The notes under the pieces: generated by a model
The model's input: the letters and a program-made list of their open reading frames with translations, nothing else
The model's database searches: none
What the model was told of the DNA's origin: nothing
Part shown: one piece after another, positions 9,512 through 22,697 of the stretch
Layout of the letters: every line of letters begins with the position of its first letter
Position numbering within the stretch: position 1 is the stretch's first letter
Translations under genes and position numbers: made by a program
DNA from: Enoplolaimus lenunculus
Lineage: Eukaryota > Nematoda > Enoplea > Enoplida > Thoracostomopsidae
Assembly (NCBI GenBank): GCA_030248215.1
Contig: JASANG010000031.1
Location: 1 to 64,000, forward strand
DNA: 64,000 bases
Direction of reading: 5' to 3'

Positions 9512-12500
9512 TCAATGTGACAGTATCTCTTCTGCCTCCGCTTCAGTTAATCGTTGCATGCCTTCAACATCTCGGCACCAATCTTTAACACGAACAGCCA
9601 TTGCTTTCACTTGATTTTTATCAAGAACGCGTGGTTGAACCCACGTCAAAGTTACACTTTCATCAACCTGAAACAAACGTTGAAACCAATTTCCTTGCTT
9701 CGAATAAACATTTTATGCGGAATACATTCGTATGCAACACATCCAAAAGGAAAAGCCTAACTCATCACGCCTCAGCTACATAGGCCTGATCTAAAAATAT
9801 GTCCTACCAAATTAAGTAACCAACTCTAGCTAAAATGGGTATGCGCTTAAACAGACCAATTACGTCGAGTATACTTATAAAAACACAAGATACAACACGC
9901 CAAGAAGAAATAGCAAACTACAATCAAGCGATATAATATTTACCTGATCAATGCTTCCACGTACCAAGCCAAGAGATAGTGCTCGCATAACTAAATATTC
10001 CACCTCATCATGAGGCGTTTTCGACATTGCTGCAATTTCGGCAAATTTCATATGACGGCTGAAAATAATACAACAAATCATAATGCAAATTCTCATTGCG
10101 AAATCAAAACATTACTAAGCAAAATACCCTCAGCATCAGCTGTAAATTACAGACAATTTGGCAAGTTCATGCTTCTATTCTTTACAAAATCGCATGGTAT
10201 TCAAAGATATTAAGGTAATATGCAAATTAGTTGTTAGCTAACTATTCATTTATCGGTTTTGGAGGTTTGTAAGCAATTTCCTCAGATTCCTCGCACCCAA
10301 AAACCCTTCAGCCAGTCTAATAATTTTTGGAATAATTAAAAAAAATCCTAATTTTGTCTTGTTAATTAAGCTAATTTGGCAAATTAACTATTAGCTAACT
10401 ATTCAATTATCGGTTTTGGAGGTTTGTAAACAATTTATTCAGATTCCTCGCATCCAAAAACCTTCAGTGAACCCTAAAAATTAATGAAATAATTTAAAAA
10501 AGTCATAGTTTTGTCTTGTCAATTAAGCTAATATGCAAATTAGTTATTAGCTAACTACTAACTATTAAATTATCGGTTTTGGATGTTTGTAGACTATTTA
10601 TTCAAATTCCGCGCACCAAAAAACCCTTTAGTGCTGAAATTATATTGCTTTTAACCTTAATAATTAGTTAAATATTGTAAAAAGTCCTAATTTAGGCTTA
10701 TAAACTATGCTAATATGCAAATTATCTATTAGCTAACTACTGAATTATCGGTTTTGGAGATTTGTAAACAGTCTACGCAGATTCCTCGCACCCAAAAACC
10801 CTTTAATGCTAAAATTAGATTGCTTCTAACTATAATAAATAGTGAAATATTGTGGAAAGTCCTAAATTAGGCTTAATTAATTATGCAAATTAGCCTGTAG
10901 CTAATAAACGGCTTAAAATTTTAAAACCCCAATGCGAGGTTAACACTCCAGGATAATTGGCTTTCAAACAAAAAAAGTTTATAAAAATCGGTTCAGCTGT
11001 TCCTGAGATTCATTTCGGACGGACAGACGGACGGACGGACATCCACCTTTCGACCCCCAAGTACAAAACATAAAACGCTTCGCGAAACTCCGAGCTTCGC
11101 TCGGAGTTTCGCTTCGCTCAAAAATTGCTGCAAAAATATATGACATCAGCACGCAGACGTTTAAACTATTTAGAAAATACGCCACTAATGTATTTTTCGA
11201 AAAGCAACCATTAGTTAAACAGTAAAAATAGCAGTTGCCGAACGGGCCAACAGCCAGCGAACCTTTGCTAGGGGACACACTAAATGTTTTCAGGAGTGGC
11301 ACACAAAGGTATTTTATTACTAACCAGCGAGGTTGAAACTTTTCAAGGGAGGGGGTAAAATCTTTCTAGAGGGTCTGAATCACCTTGAAACCCACGTGGT
11401 TAGGGCCTGTTGTTGTTGCTAAAGTACTAAACTACATATTGTCTCAACAAATGGTTCTTAACGGTCAACAAACTTGTTTGCTGGCCGAATATACGCCATT
11501 TCCATCAAACATAACAAACGAATTTTTCTATTCAAGTGGGTTTCATTTTTTTCCAAATCTGATTGCGTTATCCAATGCTTCCGTAGTGCAGTAAAGCGTG
11601 ACAAATCGCCAGCATTAAACGCATGCAGTACGTCGATTAACCATTGATATTCACCGCCTTTAAGGGTTTCCAGTACAGGATGAACCAGCTAAATGAGAAG
11701 AAAATCACAGTATTATAGTTTCTCAGTTAGCTGCGATGTACGTAGCGATTAATTAACCGCTTAGCTTCGTCGGAAACACTTCACGTAGTTTACAAAATCT
11801 ATTACTAAATTTTAAAGCATGTTATTAATAGTAAGAAAGTTCGTTATGGAAATTTTTTAACCTTACGTGCCAGACCAATTTTTTTAAATTTCTGATGCGT
11901 ACATATGTTTGCAAACTGCTCAATGCTAATTGTTTCTCAGTTGCTTAAAAGTATTAAAAATGGGGGTGTTTTGGTGTAAAATTAAGTAAATTCACCCAGT
12001 TCGTGAAATGGCAACTGAAGTCCAAGTAAACACTTGACGTAGTTCGCAGTTTGCTTAATGCGAATTATACAGATCTTAATGAGAACTGGGAGCTCAGTTA
12101 ATAGCACGGCAACAACTGGTACCTCAGTCAGCACGCCGCAAACCAAGAGATTTTTGGGCCACAAGGACCATTTTTCTACTACTCTAAATGAAAACGTCTC
12201 GCTGCGATTATTACTCAGTTACGTTCCCGCAACGGATGTAGAAATAACAAAAACTTTTTCCAACACAACGTAAACAAATTCAAAAATTAATAACCGAAAA
12301 TGAACATACCAATTCACCAAAATTATACACGTCTTCGCCTAACAAAGCTGCCAGCGCTAGACATAACGCATGGTGATGTTTTTCTTCGTTCGAAAGTGTG
12401 CTTAAATCGATGCAACCCAAATATCGGAGCGCTTCTTTGTAGTAGCCAGAGAAATTGCCGCTTTCACGCAGGTACGTTGCAGAAACCCTATAAAGCGTAT

Positions 12501-13595
12501 AATGTTAATAGTATCGTTTAATTGGTCAGAGCCATGCATGGACAGTAACCAGGATTTTGAAAGGGGTGGGTTAAGTTCTATAAAAATTTCGAAGCGGAAT
12601 TTCATGTGTTGCAAACTGAAACCATATCAAAACCGCCTGTACAAAAATCCGAATTGGGGGTTCAATACAATATGCTCACTGAAAAAGACGCATAAGGTGG
12701 CACAGCATTAATTGTGCGTCCATGGTGACACTTTTCTTTAAAAACAGAGTGTTTTGTTCCTCAATTTCGTTCAAAAATTTATCACATAAATTAATTAATA
12801 TTAAAAAATATGCTGCCTACCGATAAAAATCGCCGTGAACACTAGTGACACCAGGAAGATCATCAAGTTTGCTTTGCGTACTTTCAACTAATTCCCGAAT
12901 TTTTGCCATTTCAGTGCATTTACCGTCCTTGTTGGTCACTCGCAAATACGCTTCAATTATCGCTGCGTTTGCTAACACATCAGCTTCGTTATTATCCTAT
13001 ATTAGTATGCGAAAACTTAAATTCAGATTGCATACTGAACATTTAGAATTTATAAATAATATGCCATGCATTTCCGCCATCTTTCACACACAAGTGTTAC
13101 ATTGATAGAAGGCAAAAGCTTCACCCACATTACCGCTTATTTTCCCAAACCTTAATTTTACACATTTTACGCTTAGACAAAGACTATACCTTAGCCTAAG
13201 CGTACGGTGCTGGGATTTGTTACAGGCGCAAGGTAAGCCAGTAAACAAGTATATATAATGTTAAAACGACATTGTAAGAAGCAAACACACTGTTTCTGCA
13301 AGTTTGGGGGGGACATCATTATTACTGCGCTACGACGAACTATTATACTACCAAGCTGCGAATAGTTTGTTTCAGACATTAGTAACAATTATAAACCAAT
13401 GAAAATTTCTATACTTCACTGGTGGACAACTTCATTTGCACGCGAGCGTTAAAGATGGTCTTATACTTCCGAGTATCACGGCCAAGCCTTAGCATAATCG
13501 ACAAACTTGAATTGTTGACCGAGTATGAAATACATGTTTCACACTGCTGCACATCACAGTGCAATCGGACATGGAAGTAACCGGACAAAAAAATT

Positions 13596-13657
<62 letters not shown>

Positions 13658-16410
13658 TTGAATTGGCAAATTTTAACAATCATCTATTAAGCGTTGGTAA
13701 AAATTATGTTTCAAGTTTCATTGTAGGGACATTCGGCAATTAAAATATTCAAAATGATTGGTCTAAAGTTAGCAATAAACACGTTGAATACCGCAACTTA
13801 TTTAAAAATATGCAAAATTTTGCTACCGAAATTGCAGGAACTTCAGACAAAACAAAAATTCTATCGCAGGCGGCGCGGTCGACTTTCTGCCGAAGCCAGA
13901 CATCCGGATTACCCTGCTTCACACCATAAAGGCAACTGAGTTGATTGATCTTACCTTGACAGTGTGTACAACGTTTTCAATGTACGCAACAGCATCACGT
14001 GGGTCTTTGATCAGTTGTGCCAAAGGCATCACAACTCGTATCAGTGAAACAGGATTAATTCGATGCTCAAATTCCGATACAAAATTGCGATACAACGTTT
14101 GCGGATCCGTATCGGCAACAAATTCCGAGTCCGTCAGACATTCCTGATAACATAAACGTACAAAACATTAACGAATACGTTTTTGTTGCATTTGTAGTCT
14201 TAGGGTTTATTTCAGTGGGAAACAAACGATTAATGTATTTACATGGAGATCACTTCAAGCTATATTCTCAAATGTGTGTAGCCCCTATCACCCAGTTAGT
14301 GACAGGTCCTATAACTTGAAAACCAGTGCGTCCCGAGGTTCGAAATTCAGCACATTGCTTGCGCATAATTTGCCCTACTTCGGCACCAATTTTGAGATCT
14401 GCAACTGCATACGTTTGTCAGTTTGAAAACCTATCGCTAACTGATGATAGGTGCTATACGCATTTGAGAATATGGGCCTTGATTACAGCAAGCAAAAGTA
14501 ATCTGTATGTCATCGTTAAGGAATATAATTTGAATATCATCGTTTCCTGGTACAATATTTATCCGTTAATGTCATTTAAGACTACAGACGAATAAAATTA
14601 TTCACAGAACTGGAAATGTTTGTTTTAAAGGATGACGTCTTTTGCTGGGTGTGGCAACAAAAGTTCAAATTTGTTTCCGATTCGGCAAAAATGAAGGTTC
14701 GGAATCAGATGCGTTTTTGAACAATTGAATCCAAAAAGATTCGACAACACCTATTTTTAGGTTTGAAATTCCAGTTTGAAGTGATTGAACCATATTTTTC
14801 GAAAACGATTTAGCATTTACGGTTCTGAATCTCAATCCTTATTTCGATGCATTCGAGTATTCGATATTTGAAAATTTACATGTTGCTATTGTTTGGACAA
14901 AATTAGGCTTGCTAAGTGAGTTTGTCAACGGCTAGTTTTAAATTACTACAGAGCTACAATCAGGATACGATCGGATATTAATATACCGAATACCGGAAAA
15001 AGATGATATTTACCGGATAATGCATAGAAATGTATGCATTGTTTGAAGTAATTTGAGTCGCGCAAATTTTTATTTCAGCGCATCAAAACTTGAACTTCGT
15101 GGCTTGCTCAGAAATGCAACTGTGATGATGTTAAAGACGCAAACTTGTAAAAACCAATTTTATGAAATAGGACACCACCATCGAAGTATTTTATACCGGA
15201 TAACGATACAGGACACGAGTTTTTTTGCCGTATATTAAACCGCTTCCGGATTTCCGGTAGTACTCTGGCTGCTATCTATAACGAAGGTTTTAAAGTCAAT
15301 GCTGGTACTCGGCAAATTCGCAATTGGTACTCGGCAAATTCGCAATAAGCTTGGAACCTGGGAAATAGTGGGTTCGGTGCTACACTGGTCTCTAGCAAAC
15401 TCTGTACTGCTACAGTTGACAGAACGCTTTGTTTCGGACTGCCCGAATTACAGCTAAAACTACACACAAAATATAGTCTTATATTAAAAAAATATTGTCT
15501 GAAATTTTCGACAAGTATGTCTTAATAGAGATTTCAGACATGGGATGCCGACTCCAAATTAGTGGCTGCCGAATTATCCTTGAAATTTGATTGGTGCTAA
15601 CTTCGACCAATAGGTACCGATTCAAGGAACGACATAAACATGTAACACTTTTGAACGTCACCCACCACATTTCTCTATTCTAAAAATACTAACGTAAGTA
15701 GTCGCTGACAACACTACATAAAGTACATTGCTGCAAATATTGCTTAAAACATTTTCTCAGTTATTCAATTGAACTGGACAGAGTGGCTCCGAATCTAAGT
15801 ACAAAGCATCCAGTGGGATTTTGCCGAATCCAGTTCCGCACCTTAAGTTGACCAATGTCTTCACAGGTACAGATAAACGAACGTTCCGTATAAAGTTAAA
15901 GCCGTAGTCATTTGAGACACCGAATTAGCAAGCCGACCCTTATGCAGACAATGGAAATATGTGGTTCGTCATATATCTAGACCCCAATTCATTGAAACAT
16001 GGGTTGAGCTTAAGATCCCAAGTGCTTAAAACTTGCGATTCTGTCTGTTCCATTTTAATTTCAAAAGCACAAACGGGATATTTCAAGTCGAGCAGAATTC
16101 AACTTTTCTAAAACCGAATCCAAATCTTCATTCCCGACCTTTTAGTGCCTTGAAACCGAATAGCCGGTAATATCACTTGGAAATTCAACTGTACTTCAAT
16201 ATATTAAATTGCACTAAACAATAAATTATATGTTCACTTCTGAGTTTGTTATAAACTATAAATCAATCGTACCAGTAAGTACACCGTTAGCTGATGCCAA
16301 AGTTTCTTGTGATGCAGTTCTTCTAACCTCCGCCATCGCAGCGTTAAGTTGTCTGAATTCGAACATTCAACCTTTGAGCGTAAAAACAAATCAACTGCAG
16401 CATCGTACAT
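9512..16410 (-). CDS. PSMD13: 26S proteasome non-ATPase regulatory subunit 13 (Rpn9)
   Basis: Seven minus-strand exons join in phase to 388 codons: 16410-16273, 14143-13955, 12996-12821, 12487-12310, 11688-11474, 10058-9944 and 9667-9512 (stop TGA). Human PSMD13 has 376 residues. Recognisable blocks in order: RRLEELHHKKLWHQLT, YRNFVSEFEHRINPVSL, KLDDLPGVTSVHGDFY, EALRYLGCIDL, ALAALLGEDVYNFGELL, HPVLETLKGGEYQWLIDVLH, then the PCI winged-helix part FAEIAAMSKTPHDEVEYLVM, GLVRGSIDQVDE and TWVQPRVLD. Rpn9 is a PCI-domain scaffold of the proteasome lid that helps hold the deubiquitinase module. The start ATG (16408-16410) follows an in-frame TAA two codons upstream. Intron 5 uses a GTTTGT donor. 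Introns carry a tandem repeat, a microsatellite and a MITE. UBE2L3 lies 2.3 kb upstream on the same strand. Confidence 0.95.
10222..10900. repeat. tandem repeat, four ~160-180 bp units
   Basis: Within a PSMD13 intron, units beginning near 10222, 10383, 10540 and 10722 share ttagctaact, attatcggttttgga, agattcctcgcacc and aaaaaccctt; a fifth starts at 10888 and is cut short. Units differ by point changes and small gaps, so the array is not recent. After it lies a GGAC-rich stretch (11013-11042) and a hairpin. Confidence 0.75.
11082..11112. repeat. perfect 14-bp hairpin
   Basis: GCGAAACTCCGAGC, a TTC loop, then the exact inverse GCTCGGAGTTTCGC. It lies after the tandem array in the same PSMD13 intron and may mark the end of a mobile element; the other end was not identified. 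Confidence 0.6.
13599..13656. repeat. (TAA)n microsatellite
   Basis: About 19 uninterrupted TAA units in a PSMD13 intron. The long Asn, Tyr and Ile runs in frames here are translations of this repeat and not genes. Confidence 0.95.
14261..14478. mobile_element. MITE-like element, TATTCTCAAATG family
   Basis: Ends tatattctcaaatgtgtgta and gcatttgagaatatgggcc are inverted. It lies in PSMD13 intron 1, close to exon 2 (acceptor at 14144-14145). No coding capacity. Confidence 0.65.
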
Positions 16411-16476
16411 TGTTTAGTAAGCTAAAATCATATACTACATACGAGTCTACAACGTTTTTTGTTAAAGAAACCGGCA

Positions 16477-16610
16477 CATGTATAGAACAGGGCCGGATCG
16501 TTTTCCGGCGTTGGCTGTAATAAAGCCAGTTTAAGCTTTAGACTAACTCTTTTGCTTAGGCTTAGGAAAAGGCTCATCCTTATTGTTCCGGCACTGTTCT
16601 ATACATTGGT
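16477..16610 (+). mobile_element. TTAGGC-cored TIR element
   Basis: Left end catgtatagaacagggccgg, inner gctttagacta and gcttaggcttagg, right end ctgttctatacattggtc. It lies immediately upstream of PSMD13, 67 bp from the start codon. Confidence 0.75.
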
Positions 16611-17221
16611 CATGAAACCCAACTGCAGATGACAACTCATTCACACAAAACGTAAATGGGGTGAAGTAAAACCAAAACGTAACGTATGCCAGATGCACTC
16701 TGTTGTACACAGAGGGTACCCAGTTGGCCGCATGTATAAAACAGTACCGGAACACTCTATAGCAGCATATTCCTAAACTTAAGCCTAAGCCAAGGTGTAA
16801 GTATTGGTCTATTCCTCAGACTCAGCAAAAAATATGTCAGTTTCTGTTATATGATGAAAAGAAAGTTACAAAATTCGTCTAAAATGTTAAAAATTACGAT
16901 ACATTTGGCTATTTTTTCAATTTTGGAAAACCCCGTGGATATTTGCATGCTTCAACTGTTTGGTTGAAAAATAGAACATATTGCATAACTGAATTTCTCG
17001 TCTAACATTCGGAAAAGCGTTAGTAATTATATATAACATTCGGATGCGAACCGCCCAAAAAGATTCTATGAAAATGTAATTACCGCAGGAAAACACAACC
17101 AAAACGTCGATCAATGTTACATTGAGAGAGGCAACAGTAGTCTAGCAATAATAAGCCTAGCCTCATCGTCAGGTTAAGCCTATATTTAAGTAAGCCGTAG
17201 CAAAAAATAGTTTAATCTGTC

Positions 17222-17400
17222 CGACGTAGAGATCAGGGGTGGAACGGTTCTCTGTGGGACTAGTGGACAGTAAAGTTAAAGTTTTAGGCTATTTTTGCTT
17301 GGTTTAGGCTTAGCAATAAACTCATTCTTAGCTTAGGCTTAGAATTAGGCAGCGGAATATGCTTATAATCCTGTTCCGCCCCGGTTTTTTACATTGGCCA
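17222..17400 (+). mobile_element. TTAGGC-cored TIR element
   Basis: Left end gagatcaggggtggaacg, core with tttaggcttagc and cttaggcttag, right end gttccgccccggttttttac then attggcca. Same family as 52196-52345 and 61632-61819. Confidence 0.7.
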
Positions 17401-17717
17401 AAAATCTTAACTTAATCCACTATAGCTCCGGGACAAAGTGGTTCGCCCTTCAACGTAACTGTTTTAGTTAACACGAGTCCTCAGTATTATAGAAATCATC
17501 ATCTAACAATTAAACTCAACGTGACTAAAATTTATTGAGAAATTGTTATAGTGAAACAGAGGTTATGACACCTATCGAAAATCAAATAAAATTACAATTA
17601 CAATCAATTATTATTCTTAAGATTGAATAGCTTTGTTCTGAAATATCCCAAAAGTCATTTTGGAATATTTTACCAATGTAGCAGCCCGTGTTACTTTAAA
17701 GGGCGTCCCGGTTTCTG

Positions 17718-17894
17718 CACTGCAAAAAATACTGAGTCAAATTAACTCTCTCCGAAATAGGCTTTTCCTGACTACATAAACTGAGTCAAAATTCGACTCC
17801 GCCAGAGTGAAATTGAGTCGAGTTTGACTCAGTTTGTCTAGTCAGGAAAAGCCTATTCGGAGAGAGTCAATTTGACTCACCATTTTTTGCAGTG
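17718..17894. mobile_element. palindromic foldback element, CACTGCAAAAAAT family
   Basis: The whole 177 bp is an inverted repeat. It starts CACTGCAAAAAATACTGAGT and ends GACTCACCATTTTTTGCAGTG, with inner arms ctctccgaaataggctttt and the inverse. Inner GAGTC/GACTC pairs recur several times. A second copy is at 55231-55439. It has no coding capacity. Confidence 0.8.
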
Positions 17895-18427
17895 TGGTAA
17901 GTCCATAAAAGAGTAAGTTTATAGATTCTAGATTACATTTTTTGCTTAGGTTAGACTTAGCAACAAAATTTTGCAACGCTTATACTTGGACTTAGGAATA
18001 CGCTTAATCTATAACTGTTACGCCCCTTAAACTAACATTGGCCAATGTAGCAATAAAAACGCACATTGGTTCATTCATGCGACTATCACACGCAACTACA
18101 AACTATATTTATGTATCAGAAGCTTCACGAAAACATCGATAATTTTCATTAAATCATTTTTCCAGAACGCTATGCAAAACCAAAATTTGCGTAAAAATCA
18201 AACTAAGTCCAACACGACAAGTTTATCGCAACCAGTATGACGTGTCATTCGCGGACAACCAGTAATGCACGACTTACTGTTACATAAATGACCACAAATC
18301 ATCGACAACATAATATTGATAAAAATACGTGGTAACGTTGATCACCGGTAACCGCAAACGAACATATCGCACAAAGCGTAAAACCACACGGCACAAATGT
18401 TGAGTCCGTAGCACTTGTGCCAACCAA

Positions 18428-18605
18428 TTCTAACCCTTTCCAGCATAAAACACATCAAATTCTTACGTTAATAAAAGCGGACAGTACAAATTTAATGCAC
18501 AAATTTTAGTCAGCACGAGTTCAAACGTTTTACTGCCAAGGCTCGACTAATGTTAAATTAACATTTTGAGAGCACAATATGATGTATCAGGCAGGAAAGA
18601 GTTAA
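18428..18605. mobile_element. small TIR element
   Basis: The left end contains taaccctttccagcat and the right end caggcaggaaagagttaa, which are roughly inverse. Interior without frames. It resembles in its ends the element at 54365-54589. Support is moderate as only one copy of each kind is seen. Confidence 0.35.
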
Positions 18606-18686
18606 ACGCAACCGCGAAATGCAACATGCATTATCATAATTATTTTTTCAATGTCAGTATGCGTACTAATTAAAACGTATCAGACT

Positions 18687-21486
18687 TCAGTCGGGACGCT
18701 TCTCAGCATGCTTCTTAGTGAAATCTTCAGCGTTTTTATAAAATTTTTTCTTATCCCTTGTGTATTCGTCGGCGAGATCAGATCGCAGCGGATGATCCGG
18801 TTCCGGTTCATTCACCAAGCCGACTAGAGCGCACAATACTGAAAAAAATTATATAGCTATTATTGATCGCTAGAAATGTACCGATTAAAGCAATTATCGT
18901 GACAAAAACAATATTACATGTTTCACCGCAAACCGACTTTTGACGGGACAGAAATAGATTTTTGCTATAACATACAATAAGTAGAAAATTTTTCGAGACC
19001 AAAATTTAGTATTAACAACCTACATACATTTACAAGACCCAAATCAAAACATAGTCTAAATCTATTTTTCGGTTATATACTTTTGAATAGCAAAATAAAA
19101 ATTTTCAACACGTGCAAATTATGGATTTTCTTACATGATACATGAGTTTAACAGAATCCTCCTCAGCGTCAATAAAAATTATTAACGTTGAATGAAGTGT
19201 ACGATTAATATTTAGATACGACACAACCCGTTTTAGATATTTATGCAATGCGTACGCCAAGGTGCAACTGAAATTATAGTTTACCGGAACTGGAATTGGA
19301 AAAATTAACCGGAACCGGAAAGTTAAAAATACATGTCTCCGAAAAATTTATTTTCATTCGCAACCTTAGTTGACGATACGTAATTACATAATCTGCTGTA
19401 TTTCAGACTTTCGTTATCCACGGAAGCGAAATCTACCCATCTACCCTCAATGGTTTATTTTCCATGACTGTCATGGTTTATAAACTATAATAATAATTAT
19501 ATAATGAAATATATTTTACTTTTTTCGTGATTTTTAGTAAAAGAGTAATTTTCACCGACCAAAATTTAATACCAGAATCATTAATTATAGTAAAAATTTA
19601 TGGAACCGGAATGTGAAGAAATGCCGGAATCGGAATTCCGGTTGCACCCTGGCATACCCCAAAACAATTAACAGTGATACCTTGTTCAGTCTTTGTCGCT
19701 GGTTTCCAGTTTTCCGGTGCAATAATTGGCAAACAAACTTGTCCCTTTTCGTCGACATTTGGATGATAGATTTTAGTTAAGAATGTCAAATTCGGAGGTT
19801 TAAACGGATATTCAGCCGGAAAATCTATTCGAATTCGGAAAGCACCTTTGTTATACGGAATATTTTCCTAAAAATCGATGCAAGGCAGAAGTGATTTTCG
19901 CTTGTATCATAGCCTAGTAAATTTGGTAACGGCAGTGACCAATTAACAAAATATGAATCCGTATCGACCGCAACTTAGTATCGGCACAACACTTAATTTA
20001 TCGGGTATATTTGAACATCTATCCTACCTAAAATCGCAATTACGAACAGTCCGAAGTGCAATAACAACATAATGGCTTAATATTTTAATCATTTTATCCA
20101 AAATGCTTTACTTACCGGCACTAATAAGCCCTGCCAGGTCAGCATGTTTGATTCGCTAGGCAGAGTAATGTTTCGAAATGTCTTCATAGTAGAGTTTTGC
20201 AGCTCTGCTAATTCCTGAAGCAAAAACGACGATATATAATATATACATACATAGGTAGGTATACAGAAAGATTAATTTGGATCTTTTAGGATATGTATTC
20301 GGCAATCGTTATAAAACGCACCTAACTGGTTGGAGAATAAGAAGAAGACACAGGTTCATAAGCAATAGATAATTTATGAACTAAGGTCCTGTGACCGATG
20401 GATTCTTCCTCCAGCGCCAATCACCAAGTACGTATTGCCACCTCACAATCCGCTGCTGTATTTCTGTGCGTATGAAAGTCGAACCTCAACAAACACCTTC
20501 TTAAGGTTCTATATGTATATATCTTGATTTCTCTGCGTATTCTGCACATGGCTGCAGCAAATATGTCTATTGTGGCTGTACACATAAGTTAGCCTTTCTC
20601 CAAAGTACACCGTTAGCATGAACTGGTTTCGTCTTAAATATCCGGCGGAACGTTCGAAATTGTCTCCGTCTAGAACAAAAATTAACAAACGCCGCAAGGC
20701 GTACGATCTTCGGTTACTGGCTCCGACATGAATAAAGGCAAGTCAATGTAGCTGTTTAATCGACTCTGCATTGCAAGATATATAGCTTGCCTGTTCCGTA
20801 TCTATTCAATCCATTGATTGGATTGCAATGTAAACATAAAATATATATAATTTCAGGCAAACTTCTGATTAAACCAAGAGCAGTATCCGAGTTAAAGCAG
20901 TGCGTACAACATTCTGATAAAATTTTATACCTACTAAACGATTACCTATCAGAATTATCGAGGTCATCAGAGGCGTGACTAAACTATTTACAAGATCGAA
21001 CATGTTCACTATTGGGTACGTTTATTAATCTTGGCTGCAATGGAGATAACTTCGACCATTACACTGGATATTTAGTAGATTTCAGATATTGCTCAATCAT
21101 CACATCCATCAATCGACGATTATAACAATTTCACGTTAAGTATATCAACAATATGTCAATCTATAGGTACAAAAACAAGGGAATAATTAAGGAACGGGGA
21201 GAAAAAACACAATTACTAATTAATATTGAACAGAGGTAGGGACGGAAAAAAATTCGGCCTGGGGGATACGGGAAGAAATTCAGCCTGCCGCACCGGGACA
21301 TTAGACCTTTTAACTCAGCAGCCTGAAAAAGTGGTGGTACGTAGCCCTCATTTCAGTCAACGTACATTGCAATCATTATACGTAGTACATATGAACACGG
21401 GGTAGCTTACCTATGCAATTTTGATGTTTAAATCCGACGCATTATTCCTGCACACTTACCTTTTGTAATCGGCGAGACGAAGTCAT
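18687..21486 (-). CDS. UBE2L3: ubiquitin-conjugating enzyme E2 L3 (UbcH7)
   Basis: Four minus-strand exons give 154 codons, the same length as human UBE2L3: 21486-21460 (MTSSRRLQK), 20214-20116, 19867-19681 and 18838-18687 (stop TGA). All junctions are GT..AG and in phase. It is an E2 that takes ubiquitin from E1 and hands it to HECT and RBR ligases. Seen: the HPN motif in [18 protein letters not shown] with the catalytic cysteine at residue 87, [11 protein letters not shown], and the helical end [20 protein letters not shown]. One residue is added near position 28 compared with the human protein and one is lost at the C-terminus. A CCGG-rich inverted-repeat element occupies about half of the last intron, ending 28 bp from the exon 3 donor. 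PSMD13 follows on the same strand. Confidence 0.96.
19257..19652. mobile_element. CCGG-rich TIR element (CCAGGGTGCAACCGG family)
   Basis: Left end gccaaggtgcaactg and right end ggaattccggttgcaccctgg are inverted. The interior holds repeated accgg motifs and a conserved block (atccacggaagcgaaatcta ... caatggtttattttc) also seen at 28,960-29,030 and 46,030-46,090. It is inserted in the last UBE2L3 intron. No coding capacity. Confidence 0.75.
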
Positions 21487-22697
21487 TTTTATCACAGAAT
21501 ATAATGTGCAAACCTAATTATGCTAATTATTTATAAGAGTATTCAGTTTTAGCAACACGGACTCGAAATTACATACAAATAACCCGCCCATAACAGTTCG
21601 GATTGTAGCACTTCTACGGTACTCCACTCAGGAATTCTTACAAGTTTATCGTTCCGAGTTCAACTCCGAGTCCAAGGCGAAAATCACAAACGGAAGAAAG
21701 TTTAACTCTATTGAAAAAGAACACAAATTATTGCTGCTACAGCTATTCGAAACGAAAACCAATTCTTTCAATTTTACTTCAAAACTGACTATATACCATT
21801 TCGGGCTAGTCGCCCTCACATAACTTTTATTACATTTATTTTCATTTTCTGTTTTCCTTTCTTTTGTTTTGTTTCCTTCCTCCCTGACGCGGCCATCTTG
21901 CCCTAGTGGAATTGAATTTAAGTTGAAGAATAGTCGCGGTGGCATAGGATGTGAAGGAAACCAGGGTATCTCGTTGTTACTTGGATAGAGCAGGGCGCTT
22001 TGGTTACCCAGTATCGGATACTGGTGTTGTGTTAATTGGGGAAGTTGGGATATAAAGGAAACAGGGAAACGTAGTCTAGTAAATCTAACGGGGTTAGGTT
22101 TACTATTCTACAACGGATTGGGCCAAGTCTAACGGGGTTAGATTGCTCGGAAATTTGGTGTATCTCTGACGGTGGTTAGAGTGCACGGTGTGGAATGTTG
22201 GTAAACTGGGTTGTAATTCTAACAGGGATTAAGATTGCACGAATTTTCTGAGAATTGTGAAAGTTTTGGTAAATTGGAGCCAGTGGCTGGACTACACAGA
22301 TTCAGACATCGGTTCTAAGGATTCCGAATCAGGTTACAGGTTGGGTATTATATCCGTATCTTACTTGTATATTGGTGCTATAAAGGTATTGCGGAGGGTT
22401 AGTAAATATTAACCGGCCGCGTTACTAAATCAGAGCAATAAGCGTATATCGGTAAAGAACAAAACAAGAGGTGTGATGCAGGATACAGGGCTTAGCGGAA
22501 ATCACGAATTTGTCACAGTCCGTATGGCCCTCGTTCAAAAGTTGTAATCGCCGAAAATCGGGTAAAACTATAATTGTTGTAAACGGTGTAAGCATGTGAG
22601 ACATGCTTGTCCGTTATGTGCACATGCAATATAGTGCAGTGCACTGCATGTATGCTAGCTGGCAGCATACGGTCGACACATATAGTCGACGAAATAT

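Larger units (their letters stand above)
16411..18686. other. gap between UBE2L3 and PSMD13, filled with element relics
   Basis: No gene is supported. The gap holds TTAGGC-cored elements at 16477-16610, 17222-17400 and about 17900-18054, a partial one near 16725-16800, a palindromic element at 17718-17894, and a small TIR element at 18428-18605. The PSMD13 promoter must lie in the right part of exon 1 or in this gap, but no core motif stands out. Confidence 0.6.

Noticed and set aside
21646-21945. A 99-codon minus-strand protein upstream of UBE2L3
   Set aside because: No homology or splice logic; it lies where the UBE2L3 promoter should be and has ordinary composition for chance.
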